A stretch of 64,000 nt of DNA from Rhizobium favelukesii (GCF_000577275.2 NZ_HG916852.1:2669001-2733000), one strand, 5' to 3'; shown: positions 47,130 through 56,248, counted from the first letter of the stretch. The notes: generated by a model from the sequence alone, not told the origin. Made by a program: numbers and translations.

Positions 47130-48497
47130 TTATGCTCTTTCGAAACCGCGCGCCACTTCCCAGTCGGTGATGCGACGATCGTATTCTTCCTGCTCCCACT
47201 CGGCAGCACGGGTGTAGTGGTCGACGACATCATCGCCGAAAGCATTGCGCAGCATCTTCGATTCCGTCATGGCGACTGTTGCCGCGCGCAGCGTACGCGG
47301 GATCTCGCGGACGCTGCGAGCTCCATAGGCGTCGCCGACGAACGGCGCCTCGAGCACCATCTTCTTCTCTATGCCATCGATGCCGGCGGCAAGCAGCGCG
47401 GCAAAGGCGAGATAGGGATTGAGGTCGGAGCCGCCGACACGGCACTCGATGCGGATCGCTTTGGTGTCGTCGCCGCAGAGGCGATAGCCGGCGGTGCGGT
47501 TGTCCTTGCTCCAGATTGCCTTCGTCGGCGCAAAGGTGCCCGCCATGAAGCGCTTGTACGAGTTGATGTAAGGTGCGAGGAAGTAGGTGATCTCGCTCGC
47601 GTGGGCGAGAAGACCGGCCACGTAGTTGTTCATCAGCGGCGACATGCCGTACTTGCCACCCTCATCGTAGAAGAGCGGCGTCTTGCCGTCAGCGCTCCAC
47701 AGCGACTGATGAATATGCGACGAACTGCCGGCGGCATTGTAGTGCCACTTCGCCAGGAAGGTGATTGCCTTGCCCTTTGACCAGGCGATTTCCTTGCAGC
47801 CGTTCTTGATAATCGAGTGGCGATCGGCCATCGTCAGCGCCTCGGCATAGCGGACGTTGATTTCTTCCTGGCCCGCGGACGCCTCGCCCTTGGAATTTTC
47901 GACCGGAATGCCGGCGCCGTGAAGGCCGGTGCGGATTGCCCGCATGACCTCTTCTTCCTTGGTCGTCTGGAAGATGTGGTAGTCCTCGTTGTAGGCGCTG
48001 GCGAGCTTCAGATTGCGATAGCCGGACGCGTGCGCGGACTCATAGGTCTGGTCGAACAGGAAGAATTCGAGCTCCGAGGCCATGAACGCCTTCATGCCCA
48101 TGTCTTCCAACCGCTTGACCTGTTTCTTCAGGATCGCGCGCGGTGAGTGCGACACCTCTTCATGCGTGTGGTGGTCGAGGAGATCGCAGAGCACGAGCGC
48201 CGTGCCTTCGAGCCACGGAATACGGCGCAGCGTCGAAAGATCAGGCTTCATCGTGTAGTCGCCATAGCCCTTTTCCCAGCTCGTCGCCTTGTAGCCGGAG
48301 ACGGTTTCCATCTCCATGTCGGTGGCAACGAGATAGTTGCAGCTATGCGTTTCCTTCCATGCGCTTTCGAGGAAGTATTCAGCCTGAAAGCGCTTGCCCA
48401 TCAAGCGGCCCTGCATGTCCACCTGGCACGCCAGAACCGTGTCGATGCGCCCGTCGGCAACATCCTGCTTGAGATCGTCGAGGGTATAGATGCTCAT
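47130..48497 (-). CDS. Glutamine synthetase-like gamma-glutamyl ligase (PuuA/GlnA-like class)
   Basis: A 455-residue protein of the glutamine synthetase fold. ASELEFFLFDQ is the first metal-binding Glu box, KWHYNAAGSSSHIHQSLW holds the conserved His/Glu region, and IRIECRVGGSDLNPYLAFAALLAAG follows. The C-terminal APFVGDAYGARSVREIPRTLRAA matches gamma-glutamylamine ligases such as PuuA, and the NLY adenylylation site of true GlnA is absent. It likely ligates glutamate to an amine rather than ammonia. The start chosen is ATG 48497 (MSIYTLDDL). It is the middle gene of the operon with a permease upstream and two dehydrogenases downstream. Confidence 0.9.
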   Translation of the reverse strand: MSIYTLDDLKQDVADGRIDTVLACQVDMQGRLMGKRFQAEYFLESAWKETHSCNYLVATDMEMETVSGYKATSWEKGYGDYTMKPDLSTLRRIPWLEGTALVLCDLLDHHTHEEVSHSPRAILKKQVKRLEDMGMKAFMASELEFFLFDQTYESAHASGYRNLKLASAYNEDYHIFQTTKEEEVMRAIRTGLHGAGIPVENSKGEASAGQEEINVRYAEALTMADRHSIIKNGCKEIAWSKGKAITFLAKWHYNAAGSSSHIHQSLWSADGKTPLFYDEGGKYGMSPLMNNYVAGLLAHASEITYFLAPYINSYKRFMAGTFAPTKAIWSKDNRTAGYRLCGDDTKAIRIECRVGGSDLNPYLAFAALLAAGIDGIEKKMVLEAPFVGDAYGARSVREIPRTLRAATVAMTESKMLRNAFGDDVVDHYTRAAEWEQEEYDRRITDWEVARGFERA

Positions 48498-48594
48498 ATT
48501 GAATCCGCCTGACCTTGAACTGAAATCGGGGCACCGAAAGAGCATAGAGTGAAGCGGGCCTGCCGCCTTTGATGCCTTTTCGTTGATCCGGGAA

Positions 48595-48618
48595 GCGGGG
48601 CCGCCATCGCGGCCCCGC
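48595..48618 (-). promoter_or_regulatory. Strong intercistronic hairpin between permease and glutamyl-ligase genes
   Basis: GCGGGGCCGC pairs perfectly with GCGGCCCCGC over 10 bases around CATC, with no T-run on either side. It sits between the permease stop and the ligase start on the minus strand. It could stabilise or modulate the operon mRNA. Confidence 0.6.
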
Positions 48619-48641
48619 CGTTGGAGAGGGAAGCCGAAACC

Positions 48642-50189
48642 TCAGGCTTCGCCGACGGCCTTTTCGGCAGCCGCGATCTCCACCTGACGGCGCGCAACCT
48701 CGTCGCCGATCGGCGGGCCTTTGAAGCGGCGGCTTTCGAAGCCGAACCAGACGATGCCGGTAAGGACCAGGAAGCCGACGGTGATGTAAAGCGCCCACTG
48801 GTTCGGCGGCTGGATCCCGAGGACGAAGATCAGCATCATCGCAAGGATCGACAGGACCGCGAACAGCTTGAATATGCCTTCGCCGAGGTTCCATGGACCC
48901 ATCTTGTCCCACTTCGACGTTCCCCACGCGAAGAGACCGAGGGTGATCGGGATCGCGAAGGAGAAGAACAGGAAGATGACCGTGCACGAGACGACGATCG
49001 TGTAAACGGGCGTCTCGCCGATCGAAACAAGCGACGAGCCCCAGACGAACAGTACGGAGAGGATCGAACCCGTCCAGATGGCGGCAACCGGCGTGCGGTG
49101 CTGCGGGCTGACCTTGGCGAGAGCCTTGGATGCCGGCAGACCGCCGTCACGCGAGAAGGCGAAGATCATGCGGGAGACCGAGGTCACCGTCGCCAGACCG
49201 CACAGCCACTGGCTGACGAAGATGGCGAGATAGAGCAGATCCTTGACGGCAGGGTTTACCTGGCTGTCCATGGCCCAGAAGAAGACGTTCCAGCCCTGCT
49301 TGGCCGCGTCGTCCATGTTCGGGAGCATCAGCACGAATGCGCAAAGCATGATGTAGCCGAAGAGAGCCGACCAAAGAACGGAGGCAACCATGCCACGCGG
49401 AACGGAGTGGGCGGCCTTCACCGTTTCCTCCGAGGTATGCGCCGAAGCGTCATAGCCGGTGATCGTATAGATCGGCAGCAGCAGACCAAGTAGGAATACC
49501 CAGGCACCCGAAGTCGACGGCCATACGTTGCCACCCGCTTCGCCGGAATAGTTCGCGAAGGTGAACAGGCGGGCAATGTCGTAGGACGGCGCCGCCAGCA
49601 AGCAAACTGCAGCCAGGGCAATTGCCGTTGCGAAGATCAGGTAGCCCGAAAAATCGGTGAGCTTCGCCGTCAGCCCGATCCCCATGTGGTTCACGAGCGC
49701 CTGCGCGCCGGTGATAACAACCAGGAACAGGATACGCACGACAGTGGTATCAGTCAGGCCGAAGTAGCTCGTTCCAAACGATCCCATGAAGAAGTAGTAG
49801 GTGCCGACGTTGATCGCGCCGAGCACCGTAACGAGGCCGAGGAGGTTGAACCAGGCGGTTAACCAGCCGGTGAAGCGGTTGCCGAGGATCGAACCCCAGT
49901 GGTAGAGACCGCCCGCGGTCGGATAGGCCGAGCTGATCTGCGCCATCGCCACAGCGAACACCAGCGAAACGAAGCAACCGAGCGGCCAGCCGATGCCGAT
50001 GGCCGCACCGCCGGCGCCCGCCGTCGCTTGCGCCAGCGAGTTGATGCCGCCGGAAAGGATGCAGATGATAGAGAATGAGACCGCAAAGTTCGAGAACGAG
50101 CTCATTCGCCGTTCCAGCTCCTGGGCATAGCCCATGGAATGCAGGACATGCATATCCTGTTTCTTGTCGTGATCCGTGTAGTCGGACAT
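48642..50189 (-). CDS. APC-superfamily amino acid/amine permease
   Basis: A 515-residue polytopic membrane protein with about 12 hydrophobic segments. SSFSNFAVSFSIICILSGGI and AQISSAYPTAGGLYHWGSILG match the N-terminal APC family box, and GYDASAHTSEETVKAAHSVPRG is the characteristic loop of the amino acid/GABA/choline-type branch. SRMIFAFSRDGGLP is the later loop. It should import an amino acid or amine by H+ or Na+ symport. The next gene encodes the glutamyl ligase, so the imported amine may be the ligase substrate. The start ATG is 50189, and the SD is GGGGGAAG. Confidence 0.92.
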   Translation of the reverse strand: MSDYTDHDKKQDMHVLHSMGYAQELERRMSSFSNFAVSFSIICILSGGINSLAQATAGAGGAAIGIGWPLGCFVSLVFAVAMAQISSAYPTAGGLYHWGSILGNRFTGWLTAWFNLLGLVTVLGAINVGTYYFFMGSFGTSYFGLTDTTVVRILFLVVITGAQALVNHMGIGLTAKLTDFSGYLIFATAIALAAVCLLAAPSYDIARLFTFANYSGEAGGNVWPSTSGAWVFLLGLLLPIYTITGYDASAHTSEETVKAAHSVPRGMVASVLWSALFGYIMLCAFVLMLPNMDDAAKQGWNVFFWAMDSQVNPAVKDLLYLAIFVSQWLCGLATVTSVSRMIFAFSRDGGLPASKALAKVSPQHRTPVAAIWTGSILSVLFVWGSSLVSIGETPVYTIVVSCTVIFLFFSFAIPITLGLFAWGTSKWDKMGPWNLGEGIFKLFAVLSILAMMLIFVLGIQPPNQWALYITVGFLVLTGIVWFGFESRRFKGPPIGDEVARRQVEIAAAEKAVGEA

Positions 50190-50314
50190 GACTTCCCCCT
50201 GTTTAGCGATCAGCCGCGGGATTGCGGGTGATCATCCAGTGCCAAAGTGCCCGTGACGTTTTCGCCTACGGGCGGACCGCAGTTAGACTGCTCCCCGGGG
50301 TCTTTTCTTCGTTG

Positions 50315-51088
50315 TCAGGCGTCCAGGCTTTGCTGGAGAAGCCCCGTCAGATAGTCGGCCATGACCCCTTGACCGTCTTCGTCTGAGATGAGGTCGTTGC
50401 GGACCTCGATCATTACATTGCGGAACCCGTTGGACAGCCCATGCAAGATCAGCGTGTGGGTCACGCCATCCGCAGGGCCATAGGGCTCGTTGCGTTCGAT
50501 TTTGTAGAGAGGCGAGCCGGTCGATGCGGCGTTCAAAACGCTGTCGGCAAAGCGGCTGTCTTCGTCGTGCAGTATGCCAATTTCCACGGCGCGCGTCCTG
50601 TCGTGGTACACCGGAGTGAAGCTGTGGACCGTCGCAATCACCGTCTCCTGCCCCCTCGCCTTGCGATCGCGAATCAGTGCGCGAATGGCGTCGTGGAAAG
50701 GAATATACAATGCTTCGGCGCGCGCGAGGCGTTCTTCCGCGCTGAGATCGGCATTGCCGGGAATCTCGTAGATTTCGCTTCTCGCGGGCATCGCCCCCGG
50801 AGACTCCGGCGGCCTGTTGCAATCGTAGATCAATCGCGAAAATCGCTGGTAAATGAGCGTGGCATCGAGCGCTTCGGAAATCCCGCGGGCAACTGCCAAT
50901 GCGCCAGGATCCCATGCGATATGACTTTCCAGGGCCTCAGCGGAGAGACCGAGTGTGCCGTACCGCTCCGGCAGCAATCGGGATGCATGCTCGCAGATCA
51001 CCAGCAACGGGCTCTTGCCGTCCGGCCGCTCGACCGAAACGCATTCGCCTTCCGCTTCGCTTAGAACCTTGAAATGAGCAGGCACCAC
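50315..51088 (-). CDS. N-formylglutamate amidohydrolase-like protein
   Basis: A 257-residue protein of the N-formylglutamate amidohydrolase/DUF (FGase) family. LLVICEHASRLLPERYGTLGL near the N-terminus has the metal-binding Glu-His pair, YDCNRPPESP follows, and FTPVYHDRTRAVEIGILHDED matches the family. There is no hut gene nearby, so histidine degradation is unlikely. Its first position in an operon with a glutamyl ligase suggests it hydrolyses a gamma-glutamyl amide. The start is one of two adjacent GTG codons (51088, 51085); the exact start is unclear. Confidence 0.85.
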   Translation of the reverse strand: MVPAHFKVLSEAEGECVSVERPDGKSPLLVICEHASRLLPERYGTLGLSAEALESHIAWDPGALAVARGISEALDATLIYQRFSRLIYDCNRPPESPGAMPARSEIYEIPGNADLSAEERLARAEALYIPFHDAIRALIRDRKARGQETVIATVHSFTPVYHDRTRAVEIGILHDEDSRFADSVLNAASTGSPLYKIERNEPYGPADGVTHTLILHGLSNGFRNVMIEVRNDLISDEDGQGVMADYLTGLLQQSLDA

Positions 51089-51163
51089 AGCCGCATCCCG
51101 AGCATTAATAAAGAATGTATAAGAAAAGAATTCTTCAGGTTTCGGCGACTGTCAAGCGCACTC

Positions 51164-51194
51164 TGAAAATTTCTTTTCATGACAGCAGTTGACA
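51164..51194. promoter_or_regulatory. Candidate RpiR operator and -35 box in the divergent promoter
   Basis: TGAAAA and TTTTCA form an exact inverted repeat around TTTC (51164-51179). A perfect TTGACA -35 box on the plus strand follows at 51189-51194, and a weak -10 candidate lies 17 bases further. The site is in the only promoter-bearing gap between the divergent rpiR-type gene and the operon, so it could control both. Confidence 0.5.
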
Positions 51195-51263
51195 TGGATT
51201 ATGACAGCGTTGTTAACTTTCAGTGGGAAAGTGGCACAAGACCAATCCCGGGGAGCAAGTCGC

Positions 51264-52136
51264 GTGACCGCTGCGTCGAAGACAGTTTCGGACGTAATCC
51301 ATTCGCATTTTGGCACGCTCACGCGGGCTGAAAAGCAATTGGCTGAAAGCCTGTTGGACAACTACCCTGTCTCCGGACTGGGGAGCATAACGACGATTGC
51401 GGAAAACGCAGGCGTATCGACGCCGACGGTCGTACGCATGGTTCAGAAGCTGGGCTTCAAAGGCTATCCCGACTTCCAGGCGCACCTCCATCAAGAGGTG
51501 GAAGCGACGATTTCAAACCCCATCGCCAAGCATGACCGATGGGCCTCCAACGCGCCGGGCACGCACATTCTGAACCGGTTTGCCGACGCAATCATGGGCA
51601 ACCTGCGCCAGACACTGAGCGCTCTCGACACGGCGACCTTCAACGACGTCGCCTCGCTGTTGTCCGATCGTAAGCGCGGCCTTTACTTTGTCGGCGGGCG
51701 CATCACCGGCGCCCTGGCCGAGTACTTTTTCACGCATATGCAGGTCATTCGCCCGAACACCGCGCTGTTGTCGTCGAATTCGAGCAGCTGGCCGCAATAT
51801 GTTCTCAATATGAATCCCGGCGACCTCCTGGTGATTTTCGATATCCGCCGCTACGAGCAGGAAATGGTTAGCCTTGCGACCGCTGCCCGCAAGAGCGGCG
51901 CCGAGATTGTCGTCTTCACCGATCAATGGGTCTCGCCGGCCGCCAAGCTCGCGCGTCATACCTTTCGCGTGCAGATCGAGGCGCCGTCGGCCTGGGACTC
52001 TTCCGTCGTCACTCTCTTCATCGTCGAAGCGCTGATCGAGGCCGTCCAGAGCTCGACGTGGGACGAGACGAAAGAACGCATGAAAACCTTGGAGGGTCTG
52101 TTCGAACAAACCAGGCTCTTCCGCAAACTCGGCTAG
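51264..52136 (+). CDS. RpiR/MurR-family transcriptional regulator
   Basis: A 290-residue regulator. Residues about 10-85 form the RpiR winged helix (LTRAEKQLAESLLDNYPVSG, then TIAENAGVSTPTVVRMVQKLGFKGYPDFQ). Residues about 120-260 form a SIS domain (GLYFVGGRITGALAEYFF), which normally senses a phosphosugar or related metabolite. I chose the GTG at 51264, because GGGGAG lies 8 bases upstream; the longer frame begins with a TTG inside the -35 box. It is divergent from the amine operon and 180 bases before the ABC importer, so it may regulate either. Confidence 0.88.
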   Translation: MTAASKTVSDVIHSHFGTLTRAEKQLAESLLDNYPVSGLGSITTIAENAGVSTPTVVRMVQKLGFKGYPDFQAHLHQEVEATISNPIAKHDRWASNAPGTHILNRFADAIMGNLRQTLSALDTATFNDVASLLSDRKRGLYFVGGRITGALAEYFFTHMQVIRPNTALLSSNSSSWPQYVLNMNPGDLLVIFDIRRYEQEMVSLATAARKSGAEIVVFTDQWVSPAAKLARHTFRVQIEAPSAWDSSVVTLFIVEALIEAVQSSTWDETKERMKTLEGLFEQTRLFRKLG

Positions 52137-52316
52137 GAGGAAAAATACAACAGAGAGATGACGCAAGTCGTGCATGCAAGCAACGTGTCGTAAATAAAAC
52201 ATCGCGGCCAACTGTCTGCTATACAAAGAAAAAATAACGTCGTCGAGCTGTCACGAAAGCTTCACGTAACGTCAGTAACAGCATCGTCAGACACTGAACC
52301 CTGAAGGAGAACAACA

Positions 52317-53420
52317 GTGATCTCTAATATCTCGAAAATGCTTTCGCTTTCTACTGCTATTGTTGTTGCTTCGACGGCAATTGCAGCTGCCGAACCAAGC
52401 GCTGAACTTATCGCCGCTGCCAAGAAGGAAGGCACGCTGACGACGATCGCGCTTCCACACGACTGGTGCGGCTACGGCGACGTCATTGCCGGTTTCAAGG
52501 CCAAGTACGGCCTCGAAGTCAACGAACTGAACCCGGATGCAGGTTCGGGCGACGAAATCGAAGCCATCAAGGCCAACAAGGGCAACAGCGGCCCGCAGGC
52601 GCCCGACGTGATCGACGTTGGTCTCTCCTTCGGTCCGTCGGCAAAGGCCGAAGGCCTGATCCAGCCCTACAAGGTTTCGACCTGGGATTCCATTCCTGAC
52701 AGCGCCAAGGATGCCGATGGCTTCTGGTACGGCGATTACTACGGCGTTCTCTCCTTCGTCGTGAACACCGATATCGTCAAGGAAGTTCCGAAGGACTGGG
52801 CCGACCTGAAGAAGTCGGACTACGCCAACAGCATCGCTCTCGCTGGCGACCCGCGCGCTTCCAACCAGGCTGTTCAGGCTGTCTACGCTGCCGGCGTCGC
52901 TGCTGGTGAAAAGGATGCGACCAAGGCTGGTGAAGCCGGTCTCGCTTACTTTGCCGAACTCAACAAGGCCGGCAATCTCGTTCCTGTCATCGGCAAGTCC
53001 GCCTCGCTCGCTCAGGGCTCGACCCCGATCGTCGTCGCTTGGGACTACAACGGCTTGTCCTGGCGCGATACGCTGAAGGGCAACCCGCCGGCTGACGTCG
53101 TCGTTCCGGCATCGGGCGTTGTCGCTGGCGTTTACGTCCAGGCGATCTCCGCCTTTGCTCCGCATCCGAACGCTGCCAAGCTCTGGATGGAATACCTCTA
53201 TTCGGACGAAGGTCAGCTTGGCTGGCTGAAGGGCTATTGCCACCCGATCCGCTTCAACGATCTGGCGAAGAACAAGAAGGTCCCGCAGGCACTTCTCGAC
53301 AAGCTGCCGCCGGCCGCTGCGTATGAAAAGGCCGTATTCCCGACCCTCGACGAGCAGGCTGCTGGCAAGACCGCCATCACCACCAAGTGGGACAGCGTCG
53401 TCGGCGCCAACGTCAAGTAA
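52317..53420 (+). CDS. ABC transporter substrate-binding protein (type 2 PBP, family 1-like)
   Basis: A 367-residue periplasmic binding protein with a signal peptide (SKMLSLSTAIVVASTAIAAA, about residues 5-24). LIAAAKKEGTLTTIALPHDWCGYGDV and GSGDEIEAIKANKG fit the iron/thiamine/polyamine-type extracellular solute-binding family. VDVGLSFGPSAKAEGLI is the ligand-loop region, and GVVAGVYVQAISAFAPHPNAAKLWMEYL matches the late family motif. The start is a GTG with AAGGAG 7 bases upstream. The ligand is not obvious: polyamine, phosphonate or another small amine are possible. The hairpin after it fits higher expression than the permeases. Confidence 0.88.
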   Translation: MISNISKMLSLSTAIVVASTAIAAAEPSAELIAAAKKEGTLTTIALPHDWCGYGDVIAGFKAKYGLEVNELNPDAGSGDEIEAIKANKGNSGPQAPDVIDVGLSFGPSAKAEGLIQPYKVSTWDSIPDSAKDADGFWYGDYYGVLSFVVNTDIVKEVPKDWADLKKSDYANSIALAGDPRASNQAVQAVYAAGVAAGEKDATKAGEAGLAYFAELNKAGNLVPVIGKSASLAQGSTPIVVAWDYNGLSWRDTLKGNPPADVVVPASGVVAGVYVQAISAFAPHPNAAKLWMEYLYSDEGQLGWLKGYCHPIRFNDLAKNKKVPQALLDKLPPAAAYEKAVFPTLDEQAAGKTAITTKWDSVVGANVK

Positions 53421-53433
53421 TCTCTGACGCAGG

Positions 53434-53460
53434 ACCTCTCCGCCCGCGTGGCGGAGAGGT
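53434..53460 (+). terminator. Hairpin after the binding-protein gene
   Basis: ACCTCTCCGCC pairs with GGCGGAGAGGT over 11 bases around CGCGT, followed by TTCGTTCTTC. It is probably a partial terminator or mRNA stabiliser separating the abundant binding protein from the permease genes. Confidence 0.75.
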
Positions 53461-53494
53461 TTCGTTCTTCATTGCCCCGATAAGGCTGTCGTCT

Positions 53495-54388
53495 ATGACC
53501 ACTGTTTCAACATCCGCGGCCCCGGCCACGCCCATGATAAACCGCGACAGGATCGTAGACTGGCTCGGCATCGCGCCGTTCATGATCTTCGCTGCGATGT
53601 TCCTTATCATACCGACGCTTTATCTGGTCGCAGGTGCATTTCTGACGCCGGAAGGCGACCTGACCCTCAAGAACATTGCCGACCTGTTCACGCCGTCGAT
53701 TCTCAGCGCCTACTGGATCAGTATCAAGGTGTCCGTGGCATCTGCCCTCGGTGGCGCACTGATCGGCTTCTTCCTCGCCTGGGCAGTCGTGCTCGGCGGC
53801 CTGCCGAACTGGATTCGTTCGGGCCTGCTGACCTTCTCCGGTGTTGCCTCCAATTTCGCAGGCGTACCGCTTGCCTTCGCCTTCCTCGCCACCCTCGGAC
53901 GCACCGGCCTCGTGACCGTTTTGATGCGCGACTGGTTTGGCTTCAATCTCTATTCCACCGGTTTCAACCTGCTGAGCTTCTTCGGGCTCACCATCACCTA
54001 CATGTACTTCCAGATCCCGCTGATGGTCCTGATCCTGACGCCGGCGCTCGACGGCATGAAGAAGGAGTGGAAGGAAGCCGCGCTGATCCTCGGCGCCACC
54101 AATGGCCAGTATTGGCGCATGGTCGCCTTCCCGATCCTCTGGCCCAGCCTGATGGGCACGACGCTGCTCCTCTTTGCGAACGCCTTCGGCGCCATTGCCA
54201 CTGCCTACGCGCTGACCGGCAGCTCCCTCAACATCGTGCCGATCCTGCTCTATGCGCAGATCCGCGGCGACGTGCTTCACAACGCCAACCTCGGCTACGC
54301 GCTGGCGCTTGGTATGATCGTCATCACCGGCCTGTCCAACCTTGTTTACATCCTGCTGCGCATGCGCGCTGAACGGTGGCAAAAATGA
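53495..54388 (+). CDS. ABC transporter permease (first)
   Basis: A 297-residue inner-membrane permease of the BPD type with six hydrophobic segments. EWKEAALILGATNGQYWRMVAFPILWPSLM contains the EAA loop (EAA...G) that contacts the ATPase. The start is the ATG at 53495 (MTTVSTSA), 74 bases past the binding-protein stop. Its stop overlaps the next permease start (ATGA). It should work as a heterodimer with the 54385-55173 product. Confidence 0.88.
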   Translation: MTTVSTSAAPATPMINRDRIVDWLGIAPFMIFAAMFLIIPTLYLVAGAFLTPEGDLTLKNIADLFTPSILSAYWISIKVSVASALGGALIGFFLAWAVVLGGLPNWIRSGLLTFSGVASNFAGVPLAFAFLATLGRTGLVTVLMRDWFGFNLYSTGFNLLSFFGLTITYMYFQIPLMVLILTPALDGMKKEWKEAALILGATNGQYWRMVAFPILWPSLMGTTLLLFANAFGAIATAYALTGSSLNIVPILLYAQIRGDVLHNANLGYALALGMIVITGLSNLVYILLRMRAERWQK

Positions 54389-55173
54389 AGACATCACGCC
54401 TTGGAGCCTGGATATCCATCGCATTCGGCGCGATCTACTTCGTCCTGCCGCTCATCGCCACAATCGAATTTTCGCTGCGTATGCGCCGTGGCGCCTACAG
54501 TTTTGATGCCTACGCCTCGGTTTTTTCCGAAGCGCAGTTCCGCGAGACCTTCGGTTATTCGATGCTGATGGCGCTGCTGACGATCGTCTTCGGTATGCTG
54601 CTTGTTGTGCCGACAGCCTATTGGGTGCGCCTGCGCTTGCCGCAGATCCGCCCGATCGTCGAGTTCATCACGCTGCTGCCGCTCGTCATCCCGGCAATCG
54701 TGATCGTCTTCGGCTACCTCAGAATGTACAACTCATCGTCGATCCTGCCGCTGACGGGCTCGACGACGGGCACGAACATCCTGCTGGTCCTCTCCTACAT
54801 GACGCTCTCGCTGCCATACATGTACCGCGCCGTCGACACCGCCATGCGGGCAATCGACGTCCGCACCCTGACGGAAGCGGCCGAAAGCCTCGGCGCAAGC
54901 TGGACGACGATCTTGTTCAAGTGCATTTTCCCGAACGTCATGAGCGGCGTGCTTTCCGGCGCCTTCATCACGCTTGCGATCGTTATGGGCGAATTCACCA
55001 TGGCCGCGCTGCTCAACCGTCCGGCCTTTGGCCCCTACCTGCAGCTGGTGGGCGCCAACCGCGCCTACGAGCCGTCGGCACTGGCCGTCATTGCCTTCTC
55101 GATCACCTGGCTCAGCATGGGCCTGCTGCAACTCGTCTCCCGCTTCCACAAAGCCGCCCCGGCTAAGTCGTAA
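54385..55173 (+). CDS. ABC transporter permease (second)
   Basis: A 262-residue permease of the same transporter, with six hydrophobic segments and the EAA loop TLTEAAESLGASWTTILFKCIFPNV. The start ATG at 54385 overlaps the stop of the first permease (ATGA); a GTG at 54376 is in frame but less likely. The ATPase gene starts 14 bases after its stop. Confidence 0.88.
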   Translation: MKTSRLGAWISIAFGAIYFVLPLIATIEFSLRMRRGAYSFDAYASVFSEAQFRETFGYSMLMALLTIVFGMLLVVPTAYWVRLRLPQIRPIVEFITLLPLVIPAIVIVFGYLRMYNSSSILPLTGSTTGTNILLVLSYMTLSLPYMYRAVDTAMRAIDVRTLTEAAESLGASWTTILFKCIFPNVMSGVLSGAFITLAIVMGEFTMAALLNRPAFGPYLQLVGANRAYEPSALAVIAFSITWLSMGLLQLVSRFHKAAPAKS

Positions 55174-55186
55174 GGTATCTGGTTTC

Positions 55187-56248
55187 ATGGCTTTTCTCGA
55201 ACTCGCAAACCTCAAGAAATCCTTCGGCAACACGCAGGTCGTGCATGACTTCAACATGCAGATAGAGAAGGGTGAATTCATTTCCTTCCTTGGCCCCTCA
55301 GGCTGCGGCAAGACGACCGTCCTGCGCATGATCGCCGGCTTCGAAACGCCTTCCGCCGGTCGCATCGCCATCGGCGGCAAGGAGCAGAACAGCCTGAAGC
55401 CCAACAAGCGCAATATCGGCATGGTTTTTCAGGCTTATGCGCTGTTTCCCAACATGACCGTTCACGACAACGTCGCCTTTGGCCTGAAGGTCGCCGGTGC
55501 GCAGCCGACGGAGATCGATCAGCGCGTCAAGGAAATGCTCGCGCTGATCAAGCTCGACCATCTTGCCGACCGCTATCCCTATCAGCTCTCCGGCGGCCAG
55601 CAGCAGCGCGTGGCGCTTGCCCGTGCGCTTGCAGTACGCCCGCAGGTACTGCTGCTCGATGAGCCGCTGTCTGCCCTCGACGCCAAAATCCGCGTGTCGC
55701 TGCGCGAGGAAATCCGCGCGATCCAGCAGACGCTCGGTATCACCACCGTCTTCGTGACGCACGACCAGGAAGAAGCCCTTTCAATCTCCGACCGCATCGT
55801 CGTGATGAACGCCGGCCGCGCCGATCAGATCGGCACGCCGTTCGAAATCTACAACACCCCGGCGACCCGCTTCGTCGCCTCCTTCGTCGGCACACTCAAC
55901 ATGATCGAAGCGAAGGTCGTCGATCCCGCTGCCAACCGTATCCAGATCGGCGACCAGGGCGTGACGCTGAAGCAATCGGTTGCCGCCTTCAAAGCGGGCG
56001 ATACTGTCTCGCTGGCGCTGCGTCCGGAAGCCGGATCGCTGACCGAAGGCACGCCAAGCGACACGAAACTGACGGGGCAGGTCGTATCGGCCCACTTCCT
56101 TGGCTCGGTCATCCGCACGCGTATGAACGTCGGCGGCAACGTCATTTCATTCGACATGTTCAACAGCCCCGGCGTGACCCCGCCGGCCGCCGGCGAGACC
56201 GTCACGCTCCGCTTCATGGCGGCTGACCTTCTCGTCATCCGCGACTGA
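55187..56248 (+). CDS. ABC transporter ATP-binding protein, PotA/FbpC-like
   Basis: A 353-residue ATPase. Walker A is GPSGCGKTTVLRMIAG, the signature LSGGQQQRVALARAL, and Walker B LLLDEPLSALDA, followed by the H-loop VTHDQEEAL. The C-terminal about 110 residues form a TOBE-type domain (ALRPEAGSLTEG and following), as in the polyamine and iron importers. The start ATG at 55187 (MAFLELANL) is supported by the family N-terminus. It completes the importer of the region. Confidence 0.9.
   Translation: MAFLELANLKKSFGNTQVVHDFNMQIEKGEFISFLGPSGCGKTTVLRMIAGFETPSAGRIAIGGKEQNSLKPNKRNIGMVFQAYALFPNMTVHDNVAFGLKVAGAQPTEIDQRVKEMLALIKLDHLADRYPYQLSGGQQQRVALARALAVRPQVLLLDEPLSALDAKIRVSLREEIRAIQQTLGITTVFVTHDQEEALSISDRIVVMNAGRADQIGTPFEIYNTPATRFVASFVGTLNMIEAKVVDPAANRIQIGDQGVTLKQSVAAFKAGDTVSLALRPEAGSLTEGTPSDTKLTGQVVSAHFLGSVIRTRMNVGGNVISFDMFNSPGVTPPAAGETVTLRFMAADLLVIRD

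Noticed and set aside
47130..48497. Housekeeping glutamine synthetase (glnA or glnT)
   Set aside because: The adenylylation Tyr context of GlnA is absent and the C-terminal segment resembles PuuA-type ligases; the operon context does not fit ammonia assimilation.
50315..51088. Histidine utilisation gene hutG
   Set aside because: Family membership is plausible, but no hutH, hutU, hutI or hutF is nearby and the neighbours are glutamyl-ligase and dehydrogenase genes, so I did not assign the symbol.
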